This document shows, piece by piece, positions 25,048 through 33,115 of a DNA stretch of 64,000 nucleotides. The stretch is from Streptomyces hygroscopicus. Lineage in GTDB: Bacteria > Actinomycetota > Actinomycetes > Streptomycetales > Streptomycetaceae. The position numbers and the translations under genes were made by a program. Every line of letters starts with the position of its first letter. Within the stretch, counting starts at the first letter, position 1. The notes under the pieces are model-generated. The model made no database searches. It saw only the letters and a program-made list of their open reading frames with translations, and had not been told where the DNA came from. The DNA is taken from contig CP018627.1 of assembly GCA_002021875.1 (NCBI GenBank), positions 6,820,001 through 6,884,000 on the forward strand. The letters run 5' to 3'.

Positions 25048-25767
25048 ATGGGAGAGACGGGTGGCGGTCGCGTCCTGGTGACCGACGACGACGCGGCCAT
25101 ACGGCGGTCCCTGGAGCGCGGGCTGCGGCTCAACGGGTTCTCCGTGACCCTCGCGGACGGCGGCCACGCCGCGCTCGCCGCGGTGCGCGACGCCGCCCCC
25201 GATGTGGTGGTCCTGGACATCTCCATGCCCGACCTCAGCGGTATCGAGGTGTGCCGCGCCCTGCGCGGGGACGGCAATGACGTCCCCGTCCTGATGCTCT
25301 CGGCCCTCGACGAGGTGTCCGACCGGGTGGCCGGGCTGCAGGCCGGGGGCGACGACTATCTCGTCAAACCGTTCGCGCTCCAGGAGTTGGTGCTGCGGCT
25401 GCACGCCCTGCTGCGCCGCCGTCCGCCCGCCGCCACCGACCGGGTGCGGGCGGGCGCGCTGGAGATGGCGCCGGAGGCCCGGGAGGCGTGGCTGGACGGG
25501 ACGCCGCTGCGGCTCACCCGGCGCGAGTTCGAGCTGCTGGACATGTTCGCCCGCAACGCCGGGATCGTGCTCACCCGCGATCAGCTCCTGGACCGCGTCT
25601 GGGGCTATGACTTCGAGGTGCGGACGGACGCCGTGGACACCTTCGTCAGCTATCTGCGCCGCAAGCTGGAGGCGGGCGGTCGGCCCCGGATGCTGCACAC
25701 GGTGCGCGGCGTGGGCTTCGTCCTGCGACCGTCCGGACCACCGGAGGGCGGTCCAACAGGCCCGTGA
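25048..25767 (+). CDS. orphan OmpR-family response regulator
   Basis: This 239-residue regulator has a receiver domain with acidic pocket VTDDDAA, phospho-acceptor D57 (VVVLDISMPD) and K107 (YLVKPFA), and a C-terminal winged helix (LTRREFELLDMFARNAG, VRTDAVDTFVSYLRRKLE). No histidine kinase gene is adjacent; the next gene encodes a small exported protein. It diverges from the acyl reductase gene. GAGGTGG-like sequence precedes the ATG. Its signal and targets are unknown. Confidence 0.93.
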   Translation: MGETGGGRVLVTDDDAAIRRSLERGLRLNGFSVTLADGGHAALAAVRDAAPDVVVLDISMPDLSGIEVCRALRGDGNDVPVLMLSALDEVSDRVAGLQAGGDDYLVKPFALQELVLRLHALLRRRPPAATDRVRAGALEMAPEAREAWLDGTPLRLTRREFELLDMFARNAGIVLTRDQLLDRVWGYDFEVRTDAVDTFVSYLRRKLEAGGRPRMLHTVRGVGFVLRPSGPPEGGPTGP

Positions 25768-25957
25768 GCCGGGGCTGTTCAGCTCCGCCGACGGGTTCCG
25801 CGGGGCGTTCTGTGTATTCGGGGCGCTCCGGATGTTCCGGATGTTCCGGCCGTTCCGGCCCACAGAATTTCCACAAAGAAGGCTCCTAGCTTTTTCCCTA
25901 GTCCGGGACGGTCCGGCCCCTCCCGGGCCGTCCGGCTCCAAGGGAAGGAACAGCACC

Positions 25958-26383
25958 ATGCACCGTGGAAAGAGCGTCATCGTGGCCTGTGCGGCCACCG
26001 CTGCCCTGCTCGGTCCGGTGGGCGTCGCGGCGGCGGACGGCAGCGCCCCGGCCTCGACACCGGCCGCCGCCCCGAGCGCGAAGCCGCACAAGGGGGCGGG
26101 GGACGGCTCCCAGGGGCTGTGCAAGCGCTCCAAGAAGATCGACAAGCGGCTGGACCGGGCCCTGAAGCGGCTGAAGGGCCAGGCGGCCGTCAAGGGGTCC
26201 GTGGCCCGGCTGGCGAAGCGGGTCGAGCGGGCGAAGAAGGCGGACCACACCGAGGTCGAGACCTTCCTCAACCACAAGCTCACCTTCCGCAGGTCCCTCG
26301 TGACCACGCTCGAGCAGCGCCAGAAGGACCTGTCGAAGGTCCAGACGTGGTGCGCCTCGCGCGGTGAGGGTTCCGGCACATGA
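25958..26383 (+). CDS. exported basic helical hypothetical protein
   Basis: This 141-residue protein has a signal peptide (KSVIVACAATAALLGPVGVAAA, cleavage around residue 27) and a mature Lys/Arg-rich helical region (KRSKKIDKRLDRALKRLKGQ, LAKRVERAKKADHTEVETFL) containing two cysteines near its ends that could pair. The ATG at 25958 follows GGGAAGGAA. The stop codon overlaps the ATG of the lipoprotein gene. No family is recognised; the coiled-coil character suggests a cell-surface binding or structural role. Confidence 0.75.
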   Translation: MHRGKSVIVACAATAALLGPVGVAAADGSAPASTPAAAPSAKPHKGAGDGSQGLCKRSKKIDKRLDRALKRLKGQAAVKGSVARLAKRVERAKKADHTEVETFLNHKLTFRRSLVTTLEQRQKDLSKVQTWCASRGEGSGT

Positions 26384-26646
26384 GGCGCGGCCGGCCCGTG
26401 CGGCGCGGCCCCTGGGCCGTGGCGGCCACGGCGGTGCTCTGCGCCGCGCTGGCCACCGGCTGCGGTGGCGGCAAGGGCGGTTCGGACGACGCGGACGGCT
26501 CGGACGGCTCATCGGGGTCGTCGTCCGCCCCGTCGGCCACCGCACCGGCTCCGTCCACCTCCGAGCTGGACGAGCTGAACAAGCTGGTGGACGACGCCGA
26601 GTCGGCGGCCGACAAGGCGGACTCCGACGCCGCGAGCGACGACTGA
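26380..26646 (+). CDS. small acidic lipoprotein
   Basis: This 88-residue protein has a lipoprotein signal peptide ending in the lipobox-like ALATGCGGG (C27-28 region), followed by a Gly/Asp/Ser-rich acidic tail and a short helix (ELDELNKLVDDAESAADKAD). It overlaps the preceding exported basic protein by ATGA, and the opposite charges of the two products suggest they may bind each other at the membrane surface. No known domain. Confidence 0.75.
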   Translation: MRRGRPVRRGPWAVAATAVLCAALATGCGGGKGGSDDADGSDGSSGSSSAPSATAPAPSTSELDELNKLVDDAESAADKADSDAASDD

Positions 26647-26712
26647 CCCCGAGCGACACCTGACCCCGAGCGACACCTGACGGCGAACGACGACTGACCC
26701 CGAACGGCAAGT
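26642..26712. repeat. short imperfect tandem repeat after the lipoprotein gene
   Basis: Three to four copies of a CTGACCCCGAGCGACA-like unit of about 17-25 bases start inside the lipoprotein stop codon. Each copy repeats a TGA in a different register, as if the 3' end of the gene had been duplicated. Confidence 0.6.
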
Positions 26713-26733
26713 GATCACAAGGAGCCGGGAGGT

Positions 26734-26757
26734 CCCCGGCGCGGCATCGCGCCGGGG
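26734..26757. terminator. bidirectional terminator
   Basis: CCCCGGCGCG and CGCGCCGGGG form a perfect 10-bp stem with a GCAT loop between the rightward lipoprotein gene and the leftward YbaY-like gene ending at 26764. Confidence 0.75.
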
Positions 26758-26763
26758 GTCCCC

Positions 26764-27150
26764 TCAGACGAGGGTGACCGAGGCGATCAGACCGGCGGTG
26801 GATCCGGCCGGTACGGGGTTGGCCTCGGCGCTGACCAGATCGCCGCTCTCCATGACACCGGAGCCGCTGACGTCCACATGGACCCGCAGCCCGTAGTTGT
26901 CGCCCGGGACCAGCTCAACCGGGACGGTGACACTGAACGGGACGTGGCCTCCCGGGCTCAGCGGCACATCGGTGAGGACCTGCGCCGCCACGATCGACTC
27001 GGGGGTATCGGAGCGGGACACGTTGCGCACCTCCACCACCACCCGCGCCGCCCGCCCGGCGGGGGCGTCGGGGGGCAGGGTCACGATGCCGCTCAGGACA
27101 CTGCTCACTCCGAGATGTTTTCCCCCTGGACGGAGGACTTGTTCCGCCAT
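26764..27150 (-). CDS. YbaY-like beta-domain protein
   Basis: This 128-residue cytoplasmic protein has the segments VLSGIVTLPPDAPAGRAARV and VPLSPGGHVPFSVTVP, then DNYGLRVHVDVSGSG, which match the beta-sandwich domain of YbaY-family proteins (PF09619). Unlike YbaY itself it has no signal peptide or lipobox. The start at 27150 is the first methionine of the frame. Its function is unknown; it lies 39 bases beyond the stop of the sigma/CBM2 fusion gene on the same strand and may be co-transcribed with it. Confidence 0.75.
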   Translation of the reverse strand: MAEQVLRPGGKHLGVSSVLSGIVTLPPDAPAGRAARVVVEVRNVSRSDTPESIVAAQVLTDVPLSPGGHVPFSVTVPVELVPGDNYGLRVHVDVSGSGVMESGDLVSAEANPVPAGSTAGLIASVTLV

Positions 27151-27189
27151 CCGGGTGGGAACGCCGTTCGGGCCGGGCGGAGCGAGTCG

Positions 27190-28989
27190 TCAGTCCGAGC
27201 AGGGGCGGCCGTTCAGGGTGAAGGATCCGGGCGGCCGGTTGCCGTCGTGCCAGGTGCCGAGGAAGCCCACGGAGAGGGAGCCGCCCGCCTTGACCCGCCT
27301 GTTGTAGTCGGCGGCGGTGGCGGTCACCTTCGAGCCGTGCTGGGTGAAGTCCCCGTCCCACATCTGGGTCACCCGCTGCGAGTCGCGGAAGGTCCAGGTG
27401 ACCCGCCAGTCGTCGAGGGGCTTGCGGGAGGTGAGGGTGACGGCGGCCTTGAAGCCGTCGGGCCATTCGGTGACCAGTTGGAAGCGGGCCGTGCAGTCGG
27501 CGTATTCGCCGGACCTCCGGTCGGAGGGCGGCCTTCCGCCGTGGCCGGAGGCGGAGCCGGAGCCTGAGTCGCCCTTGGAGGGCGAGGGGGACGCGGAGGG
27601 GGAGTGACCGGGCTTCCTCGTCGAGCCCTTGCCGGGGTCGTGGCCGGAGCCCTTGCCCGGGTCCTCGCCGTCGCTCCCGCCCTTCGAGGGGCTCGGGGAG
27701 GTGGGGGCGCCGGGGTTGTTCGGTGAGGAGGTGGCGGGGGCCAGGCTGGGGGTCTCCTCCGGGCCCAGGTACCCGTTGCTGCGGTCGTCGGAGTCCGCGG
27801 CGGTTCTGGTCAGCGCGACCAGTGTGGCGAGGGCGACGATGGCGATCACCGCCAGGATGACCGTCGTACGGGCCCTGCGTAACCGGCGGCGGGAGGCGCG
27901 GCTCCGACTGACCCGGTGCCCCCCGGGGCGGGAAGCACCCGCACCATCCGCCCCGCCCGCACCGCCCGCTCCGGCTCTGCCGCCCGCTCCGGCTCTGCCG
28001 CCCGCTCCGGCTCTGCCTTCCGCGTCACCGGCCCGTCTGCCGCGCCGCGCCCCGATCACGTCCAGGACCCGGTCGCGCAGCCGCTCCCACAGCGGCGCGC
28101 GGACCGCGTGCGCGGTGGGCGCCGCGGCGCGGGCGCTCGGCCGGGTGCCCGGGGCCCGCTCGGCGAGCGCGCGGCGCCGCGCGAGATAGGGGTGCGCGCC
28201 CCAGCCGATGACCCCGCCCGTCAGCGCGCCGGGCAGCCCATCGCCGTCCACATACATGCAGGTGGCGGCGTCACGGCAGGCCCGGCAACGGGCGAGGTGC
28301 TGCCACAGGTCGGCGGGTGAGGGCGAGTCGGGCGCCCGGGTGGCGGCGTCCAGCAGCTTGGCGTAGCTGCGGCACTCCTCGTCGGTGAGGGTGTCCATAT
28401 GGGCGCGCTGACACCGTTCACGGAAGGCCGCGCGGACCCGGGCGATCTCCTCGGTGGCGTACTCCGGGTCGTAGCCCAGTTGCCGGGACACCGCCTCCGT
28501 GGACCGTGCCTCCACCTCGACCAGCCACAGCAGCTCCCCGTCCGCCTCCGGCAGATCCCGCAGAGCGCGCAGGGCGAGCGGCTGGTCGCGGGGCGGGGCG
28601 GCGAAGCGGGCGGCGAGGTCGGAGGTCAGCCACGTCCGCAGCTCCGGGTTGAGCCGGTCGCCGTGGCGGTGGGCGTGCCAGTCGGCGGCGGTCTTCCGTA
28701 CCGACGTCAGAAAGAGCGGAAGCCACGGGAGACGCTTGCCGAAGCCCCGGGCGCGGCGGTGGCGGGTCTCCCGAATACCCCGCCGGAACGCCTCGGTGGC
28801 GAGCCGCATCCCGTCTTCGGGAGTGGTCGTGCACAGTTCCGCGTAATCGGCGACCGCCTCCCAATAGGCGCCCAGCAGCGCCGTCGCGGAGGCCGCGCCA
28901 TCGACTTCCTCGGCAGGCGCTTCGGCGAAACCGTGGCGCGCCGGGGAGCCGTCCCCGGGAGATTCCCTGGGGGATGAGTGGTCGGGCAT
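27190..28989 (-). CDS. ECF sigma-like / zinc anti-sigma-like / TM / CBM2 fusion protein
   Basis: This 599-residue protein combines four modules. Residues 40-120 resemble sigma region 2 and 135-197 region 4 (LRALRDLPEADGELLWLVEV, AVSRQLGYDPEYATEEIARV). H231, C235 and C238 form an HxxxCxxC zinc anti-sigma motif (HLARCRAC). A Gly/Ala/Arg repeat linker is followed by a TM helix at 376-394, then a Pro/Ser/Gly-rich extracytoplasmic stalk and a C-terminal CBM2 domain (about 497-599) with C499 and C597 placed to pair. This resembles ECF53-like sigma factors with carbohydrate-binding extensions. L370 is a TTA codon. It could sense polysaccharide outside and release or activate a sigma activity inside. 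Confidence 0.85.
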   Translation of the reverse strand: MPDHSSPRESPGDGSPARHGFAEAPAEEVDGAASATALLGAYWEAVADYAELCTTTPEDGMRLATEAFRRGIRETRHRRARGFGKRLPWLPLFLTSVRKTAADWHAHRHGDRLNPELRTWLTSDLAARFAAPPRDQPLALRALRDLPEADGELLWLVEVEARSTEAVSRQLGYDPEYATEEIARVRAAFRERCQRAHMDTLTDEECRSYAKLLDAATRAPDSPSPADLWQHLARCRACRDAATCMYVDGDGLPGALTGGVIGWGAHPYLARRRALAERAPGTRPSARAAAPTAHAVRAPLWERLRDRVLDVIGARRGRRAGDAEGRAGAGGRAGAGGRAGAGGAGGADGAGASRPGGHRVSRSRASRRRLRRARTTVILAVIAIVALATLVALTRTAADSDDRSNGYLGPEETPSLAPATSSPNNPGAPTSPSPSKGGSDGEDPGKGSGHDPGKGSTRKPGHSPSASPSPSKGDSGSGSASGHGGRPPSDRRSGEYADCTARFQLVTEWPDGFKAAVTLTSRKPLDDWRVTWTFRDSQRVTQMWDGDFTQHGSKVTATAADYNRRVKAGGSLSVGFLGTWHDGNRPPGSFTLNGRPCSD

Positions 28990-29466
28990 GGAGGCGATTC
29001 CTCACTCACGAACAGCGGCGCCCCCGCCGGGGGCAACCCTCTCATAAACGGGCCGCGGGGTGGTCAGCCAACAGCACAGCTCTGACTCGGAGTTGGGGAT
29101 TCCCCTTACGGGGCGGGCCGAGCCTTTCACGCCGGTGACCTGGCTGACAAGAGACGTAGAGCAGTCCCCGTTTAGGGATTTCGAGCTGCCTGACAAGCCG
29201 TGAGGTCGTGCCGAATTGAGGTGAATAGTAGTCACGTTCACTGCCCGATGCGACAAGAAGTTGCATGCTGCAAAAGGTCCAGACCGCACCGTTCGCCGTG
29301 TGAACTCCTGTGCGCTTCCGGTGACTTCCGGTGAGGCCCGCCCCGGGCCTCCGGTCCGGTGCCCTACCGCCATGACCAGCCGCGTGCCGAGGTCTGTGCG
29401 GTGTGACATTGCACTGTTACCGTTGAATGGACAAGTGGCCTGGTCCCCTCGCCGAGAAGGTTCCGC
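28990..29466. other. 477-bp divergent intergenic region
   Basis: No convincing gene is present. The region separates the leftward sigma/CBM2 fusion from the rightward hydroxyproline operon and must hold both promoters. It is less GC-rich than the flanks, contains the palindrome TTGCATGCTGCAA at 29261-29273 and a GGGGATTCCCC palindrome at 29095-29105. Confidence 0.6.
29261..29273. promoter_or_regulatory. palindromic operator candidate upstream of the hydroxyproline operon
   Basis: TTGCA-TGC-TGCAA is a perfect 5-bp inverted repeat about 195 bases before the first gene of the operon. It has the general form of GntR-family operators, but no such regulator is encoded nearby. Confidence 0.35.
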
Positions 29467-30387
29467 ATGCCCGAGATTCCCGGTGTTTCCGCGCCCTGGC
29501 GTGGCGTTCATGTCGCCACGGCGCTTCCGTTCCATGACGATGACGAACTGTCGGTCGACTACGAGGGATACGCCGCCCATGTGCGGTTTCTCGCCGAGCA
29601 CGGATGTGACGGGGTCTGCCCCAATGGGTCGTTGGGGGAGTACCAGACCCTGACGGACGAGGAGCGGGCGCGGGTGGTGCGGGTGGCCGTGGAGGCGGCG
29701 CCCGAGGGGTTCGGGGTGATGCCGGGGGTGGCGGCGTACGGGGCGCTGGAGAGCCGGCGGTGGGCGGAGCAGGCGCGGGAGGCCGGGGCGCGGGCGGTGC
29801 TGGCGCTGCCGCCGAACAGCTACCGCGCCGACCGGGAGGCCGTGGTCGGCCACTACCGCGAGGTGGCGCGGGCCGGGCTGCCGGTGGTGGCGTACAACAA
29901 CCCCCATGACACCAAGGTCGACCTCACCCCGGAGCTGCTGGCCGAGCTGCACGGGGAGGGGCTGATCGTCGCGGTCAAGGAGTTCAGCGGGGATGTGCGG
30001 CGGGCGTACGAGATCGCCGAGCGCTCCCCCGGGCTGGATCTGCTGATCGGCGCCGACGACGTCCTGCTGGAGCTGGGGCTCGCCGGGGCCGTGGGGTGGA
30101 TCGCCGGGTATCCGAACGCGATTCCCGAGGCCACCGTGGAGCTGTACCGGCTCGCCACCTCGGGTGTCGGCACGGACCTGGAGAAGGCGCTGCCGCTGTA
30201 CCGCGCGCTGCATCCGCTGCTGCGCTGGGACTCCAGGACCGAGTTCGTCCAGGCCATCAAGGTGTCCATGGACCTCGCCGGGCTGCGCGGCGGATCCTGC
30301 CGGCCGCCGCGCTCGCGGCTGACCGGCGAGGTGGCGGCGCGCGTCGTCCGGGAGACCGAGACGGTGCTCGGGCTGGGGTACCGGTGA
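29467..30387 (+). CDS. DapA/NAL-family deaminase of hydroxyproline catabolism
   Basis: This 306-residue (beta/alpha)8 protein has the Schiff-base lysine K171 (IVAVKEFSGD) and the catalytic tyrosine Y143 (VVAYNNP), as in dihydrodipicolinate synthase relatives. The substrate loop reads NGSLGEYQTL. Being first in an operon with a hydroxyproline epimerase and a D-hydroxyproline dehydrogenase, it is most likely the enzyme that deaminates 1-pyrroline-4-hydroxy-2-carboxylate to alpha-ketoglutarate semialdehyde rather than a lysine-biosynthetic DapA. GAGAAGG precedes the ATG. Confidence 0.85.
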   Translation: MPEIPGVSAPWRGVHVATALPFHDDDELSVDYEGYAAHVRFLAEHGCDGVCPNGSLGEYQTLTDEERARVVRVAVEAAPEGFGVMPGVAAYGALESRRWAEQAREAGARAVLALPPNSYRADREAVVGHYREVARAGLPVVAYNNPHDTKVDLTPELLAELHGEGLIVAVKEFSGDVRRAYEIAERSPGLDLLIGADDVLLELGLAGAVGWIAGYPNAIPEATVELYRLATSGVGTDLEKALPLYRALHPLLRWDSRTEFVQAIKVSMDLAGLRGGSCRPPRSRLTGEVAARVVRETETVLGLGYR

Positions 30388-30412
30388 AGGGCCCCTCGGC
30401 GAAGGGGCGCCG

Positions 30413-31414
30413 GTGAGGTCGCGGCGGGTCCTGCACACCGTGGAGTCCCACACCGAGGGCATGCCCACCCGGGTGGTCACCGGCGGGGTGGGGACGCTCC
30501 CGGGCGCGACCATGGCCGAGCGCCGCCGGTGGTTCATCGAGCACCAGGACGATCTGCGCACCCTGCTGATGTACGAACCGCGCGGCCACTCCGCGATGAG
30601 CGGGGCCATCCTGCAGCCGCCGACCCGGCCGGACGCGGATCACGGAGTGCTCTTCATCGAGGTGTCCGGGGTGCTGCCGATGTGCGGGCACGGCACCATC
30701 GGGGTGGCCACGGTGCTGGTCGAGACCGGGATGGTCGAGGTGCGCGAGCCGGTCACCACCATCCGCCTGGACACCCCGGCGGGCCTGGTGGTCGCGGACG
30801 TCGCCGTACGCGACGGGGCCGCGACCTCGGTGACGATCCGGAACGTGCCCTCGTTCTGCCTGGCCACGGACCGTACGGTGCGGGTCCCCGGCTTCGGCGA
30901 GGTGCGCTACGACATCGCGTTCGGCGGCAACTTCTACGCCATCGTGGATCTGGACGCCCTCGGGCTGCCGTTCGACCGGGCGGCGGGGCAGGAGCTGCTG
31001 ACCGCCGGGCTGAAGATCATGGAGGCGGTGAACGCGCAGCAGCCGCCGCACCACCCCGAGCGGCCGGACATCACCGGCTGCCACCATGTCTATCTGAAGG
31101 CCCCCGGGTCGACGGCGCGCCACTCCCGCCATGCCATGGCCATCCATCCGGGCTGGTTCGACCGCTCCCCCTGCGGGACCGGCACCTCCGCGCGGATGGC
31201 GCAGCTTTACGCACGCGGTGAGCTGGGCCTCGACGAGGAGTTCGTGAACGAGTCGTTCATCGGGACGCGGTTCATCGGGCGGCTGCTGGAGGAGACCACG
31301 GTGGCGGGGCTGCCCGCCGTCGTGCCCGCGATCACCGGACGGGCATGGGTCACCGGCACCGCGCAGTTCCATCTCGATCCCGACGATCCGTTTCCGGCCG
31401 GGTTCTTGATGTAG
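30413..31414 (+). CDS. 4-hydroxyproline epimerase (proline racemase family)
   Basis: This 333-residue protein has both catalytic cysteines of a two-base epimerase: C91 in LPMCGHGTIG and C254 in RSPCGTGTSARMAQ. Their presence argues against trans-3-hydroxyproline dehydratase, where one cysteine is replaced by Thr. The expected reaction is interconversion of trans-4-hydroxy-L-proline and cis-4-hydroxy-D-proline. GTG start at 30413, 25 bases after the DapA-like gene, with AAGGGG upstream. The product would feed the dehydrogenase encoded by the next three genes. Confidence 0.9.
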   Translation: MRSRRVLHTVESHTEGMPTRVVTGGVGTLPGATMAERRRWFIEHQDDLRTLLMYEPRGHSAMSGAILQPPTRPDADHGVLFIEVSGVLPMCGHGTIGVATVLVETGMVEVREPVTTIRLDTPAGLVVADVAVRDGAATSVTIRNVPSFCLATDRTVRVPGFGEVRYDIAFGGNFYAIVDLDALGLPFDRAAGQELLTAGLKIMEAVNAQQPPHHPERPDITGCHHVYLKAPGSTARHSRHAMAIHPGWFDRSPCGTGTSARMAQLYARGELGLDEEFVNESFIGTRFIGRLLEETTVAGLPAVVPAITGRAWVTGTAQFHLDPDDPFPAGFLM

Positions 31415-31514
31415 GGGGAGCGAGCATGGCGATGGTGGGAAAGACATCCGATTCCCGGGGGCGCCCCTGCGGCCCGGGGCCGCTCGGCAAGCGTGAAAGC
31501 CTGCGTGACCGGTC

Positions 31515-32735
31515 GTGACCCCGGACCGGCGCATCACGACTCCCGGGATCGCCGAGGAGCTGCCGAGCACCGCCGACCTGGTCGTCATCGGCGCCGGAGT
31601 GGTCGGTGCGGCCGCCGCCTGGTTCGCCGCCCTGGCGGGGCTGCGGGTCGTGGTGGTCGACCGGGGCGCCGTCGCGGGCGGCACCTCGGGCGCGGGCGAG
31701 GGAAACGTCCTGGTCTCGGACAAGGAACCGGGCCCGGAGCTGGAACTCGCCCAGTACTCGCGGCGGGTGTGGGGCGAGGACCTGGGCGCGTACGGCGGAC
31801 TGTGGGAGTTCGAGTCCAAGGGCGGGCTGGTGGTGGCCTCCTCACCCACCGCCCTGGGCGCGCTGCGGACGCTGGCCGAGCAACAGCGGGCCCTCGGTGT
31901 CGACGTACGGGAGGTGTCCGGGGCGGAGCTCCACGCCCTCGAACCGCGGCTGACCCGCGAGGCCGCCGGGGGCGCGCTGTATCCGCAGGACGCCCAGGTG
32001 CAGCCCATGCTGGCGGCGGCGCATCTGCTGAGGCTCGCGCGGCGGCGCGGAGCGGTGGTGCGGACGCGGACGGAGGTGGTGGGGTTCCTGCGGCCCGGCG
32101 ACGGGCCCGCGGGCTCACCGGTCATCGGCGTACGGACCCCCCACGGCACGGTCAGCGCACCCGCCGTCCTGAACGCGGCGGGCACCTGGGCCGGTGCGGT
32201 GGCGGGGCTCGCGGGCGTCGAGCTGCCGGTGCTGCCGCGCCGGGGCTTCGTCCTCGTCACCGAACCGCTGCCGCCCGCGACCGTACGGCACAAGGTCTAC
32301 GCGGCCGACTACGTGGACGCCGTGGCCAGTTCGGACGCGGAGCTTCAGGCGTCGCCGGTCGTGGAGGGCACGGGCGGCGGCACGGTGCTGATCGGCTCCA
32401 CCCGGGAGCGGGTCGGCTTCGACCGGCGGCCGTCCCCCGCCGCCCTACGGGCGCTGGCCCGGGGCGCCATCGGGCTGTTCCCGGTGCTGGCGTCGGTGCG
32501 GGCGATGCGCGTGTACGCGGGCTTCCGGCCGTACTGCCCCGACCATCTGCCGGTCATCGGCCCCGACCCGCGCGCCCCCGGGCTGTGGCACGCCTGCGGC
32601 CATGAGGGCGCGGGCATCGGCCTCGCGGCGGGGACGGGGAAGCTGATCGCGCAGGCCCTGACCGGGGAGGCGACGGAGCTGGACCTGACGCCGTTCGCCC
32701 CCGAACGCTTCGCAGGCGGAGGAGGACGCGGATGA
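31515..32735 (+). CDS. FAD-dependent D-hydroxyproline dehydrogenase, DAO-type subunit
   Basis: This 406-residue DAO-family flavoprotein has the dinucleotide motif VVIGAGVVGAAAAWFAALAG at about residues 23-42 and the C-terminal segments YAGFRPYCPDHLPVIGPD and GHEGAGIGLAAGTGKL typical of D-amino acid and sarcosine-type dehydrogenases. With the following ferredoxin-like and FAD/NAD(P)-type subunits it forms the three-part arrangement known for D-hydroxyproline dehydrogenase, which oxidises cis-4-hydroxy-D-proline. GTG start at 31515. The stop overlaps the next ATG. Confidence 0.88.
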   Translation: MTPDRRITTPGIAEELPSTADLVVIGAGVVGAAAAWFAALAGLRVVVVDRGAVAGGTSGAGEGNVLVSDKEPGPELELAQYSRRVWGEDLGAYGGLWEFESKGGLVVASSPTALGALRTLAEQQRALGVDVREVSGAELHALEPRLTREAAGGALYPQDAQVQPMLAAAHLLRLARRRGAVVRTRTEVVGFLRPGDGPAGSPVIGVRTPHGTVSAPAVLNAAGTWAGAVAGLAGVELPVLPRRGFVLVTEPLPPATVRHKVYAADYVDAVASSDAELQASPVVEGTGGGTVLIGSTRERVGFDRRPSPAALRALARGAIGLFPVLASVRAMRVYAGFRPYCPDHLPVIGPDPRAPGLWHACGHEGAGIGLAAGTGKLIAQALTGEATELDLTPFAPERFAGGGGRG

Positions 32736-33115
32736 GCCACGCGGGAAGTGAGCCCGTCGTCGGCACGGGATCGCCGCCGTACCGGCTGACCTTCGACGGC
32801 GCGACGGTCCCGGCGCTGCCCGGGCAGAGCGTGGGCGCGGCGCTGGTGGCCGCCGGGATCGTGGCCTGGCGGACGACGCGGCGGGAGAGCAGACCGCGCG
32901 GGCTGTTCTGCGGGATCGGGGTGTGCTTCGACTGCCTGATCACCGTGGACGGGCGACCCGGCCAGCGGGCCTGCCTGGTACCGGCACGCGACGGGATGCG
33001 GCTGTCGGCGGAGGGCGGTGGCGGCGACCGTGGCGGTGGTGGCGGTGACCGTGGCCGTGACGGCAGCCGTGGCGGTGTAGACGGCGAAGACGGCGGTGAT
33101 GGCGATGTCGACTGA
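32732..33115 (+). CDS. (2Fe-2S)-binding subunit of D-hydroxyproline dehydrogenase
   Basis: This 127-residue protein has a ferredoxin-like [2Fe-2S] domain with cysteines C60, C65, C68 and C81 (LFCGIGVCFDCLITVDG, RAC), the pattern of the small subunit of hydroxyproline/opine-type oxidases. The last 40 residues are a Gly/Asp/Arg low-complexity tail (GGGGDRGGGGGDRGRDG) that is unusual for the family and overlaps the start of the next gene. ATG overlaps the preceding stop (ATGA). Confidence 0.88.
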   Translation: MSHAGSEPVVGTGSPPYRLTFDGATVPALPGQSVGAALVAAGIVAWRTTRRESRPRGLFCGIGVCFDCLITVDGRPGQRACLVPARDGMRLSAEGGGGDRGGGGGDRGRDGSRGGVDGEDGGDGDVD

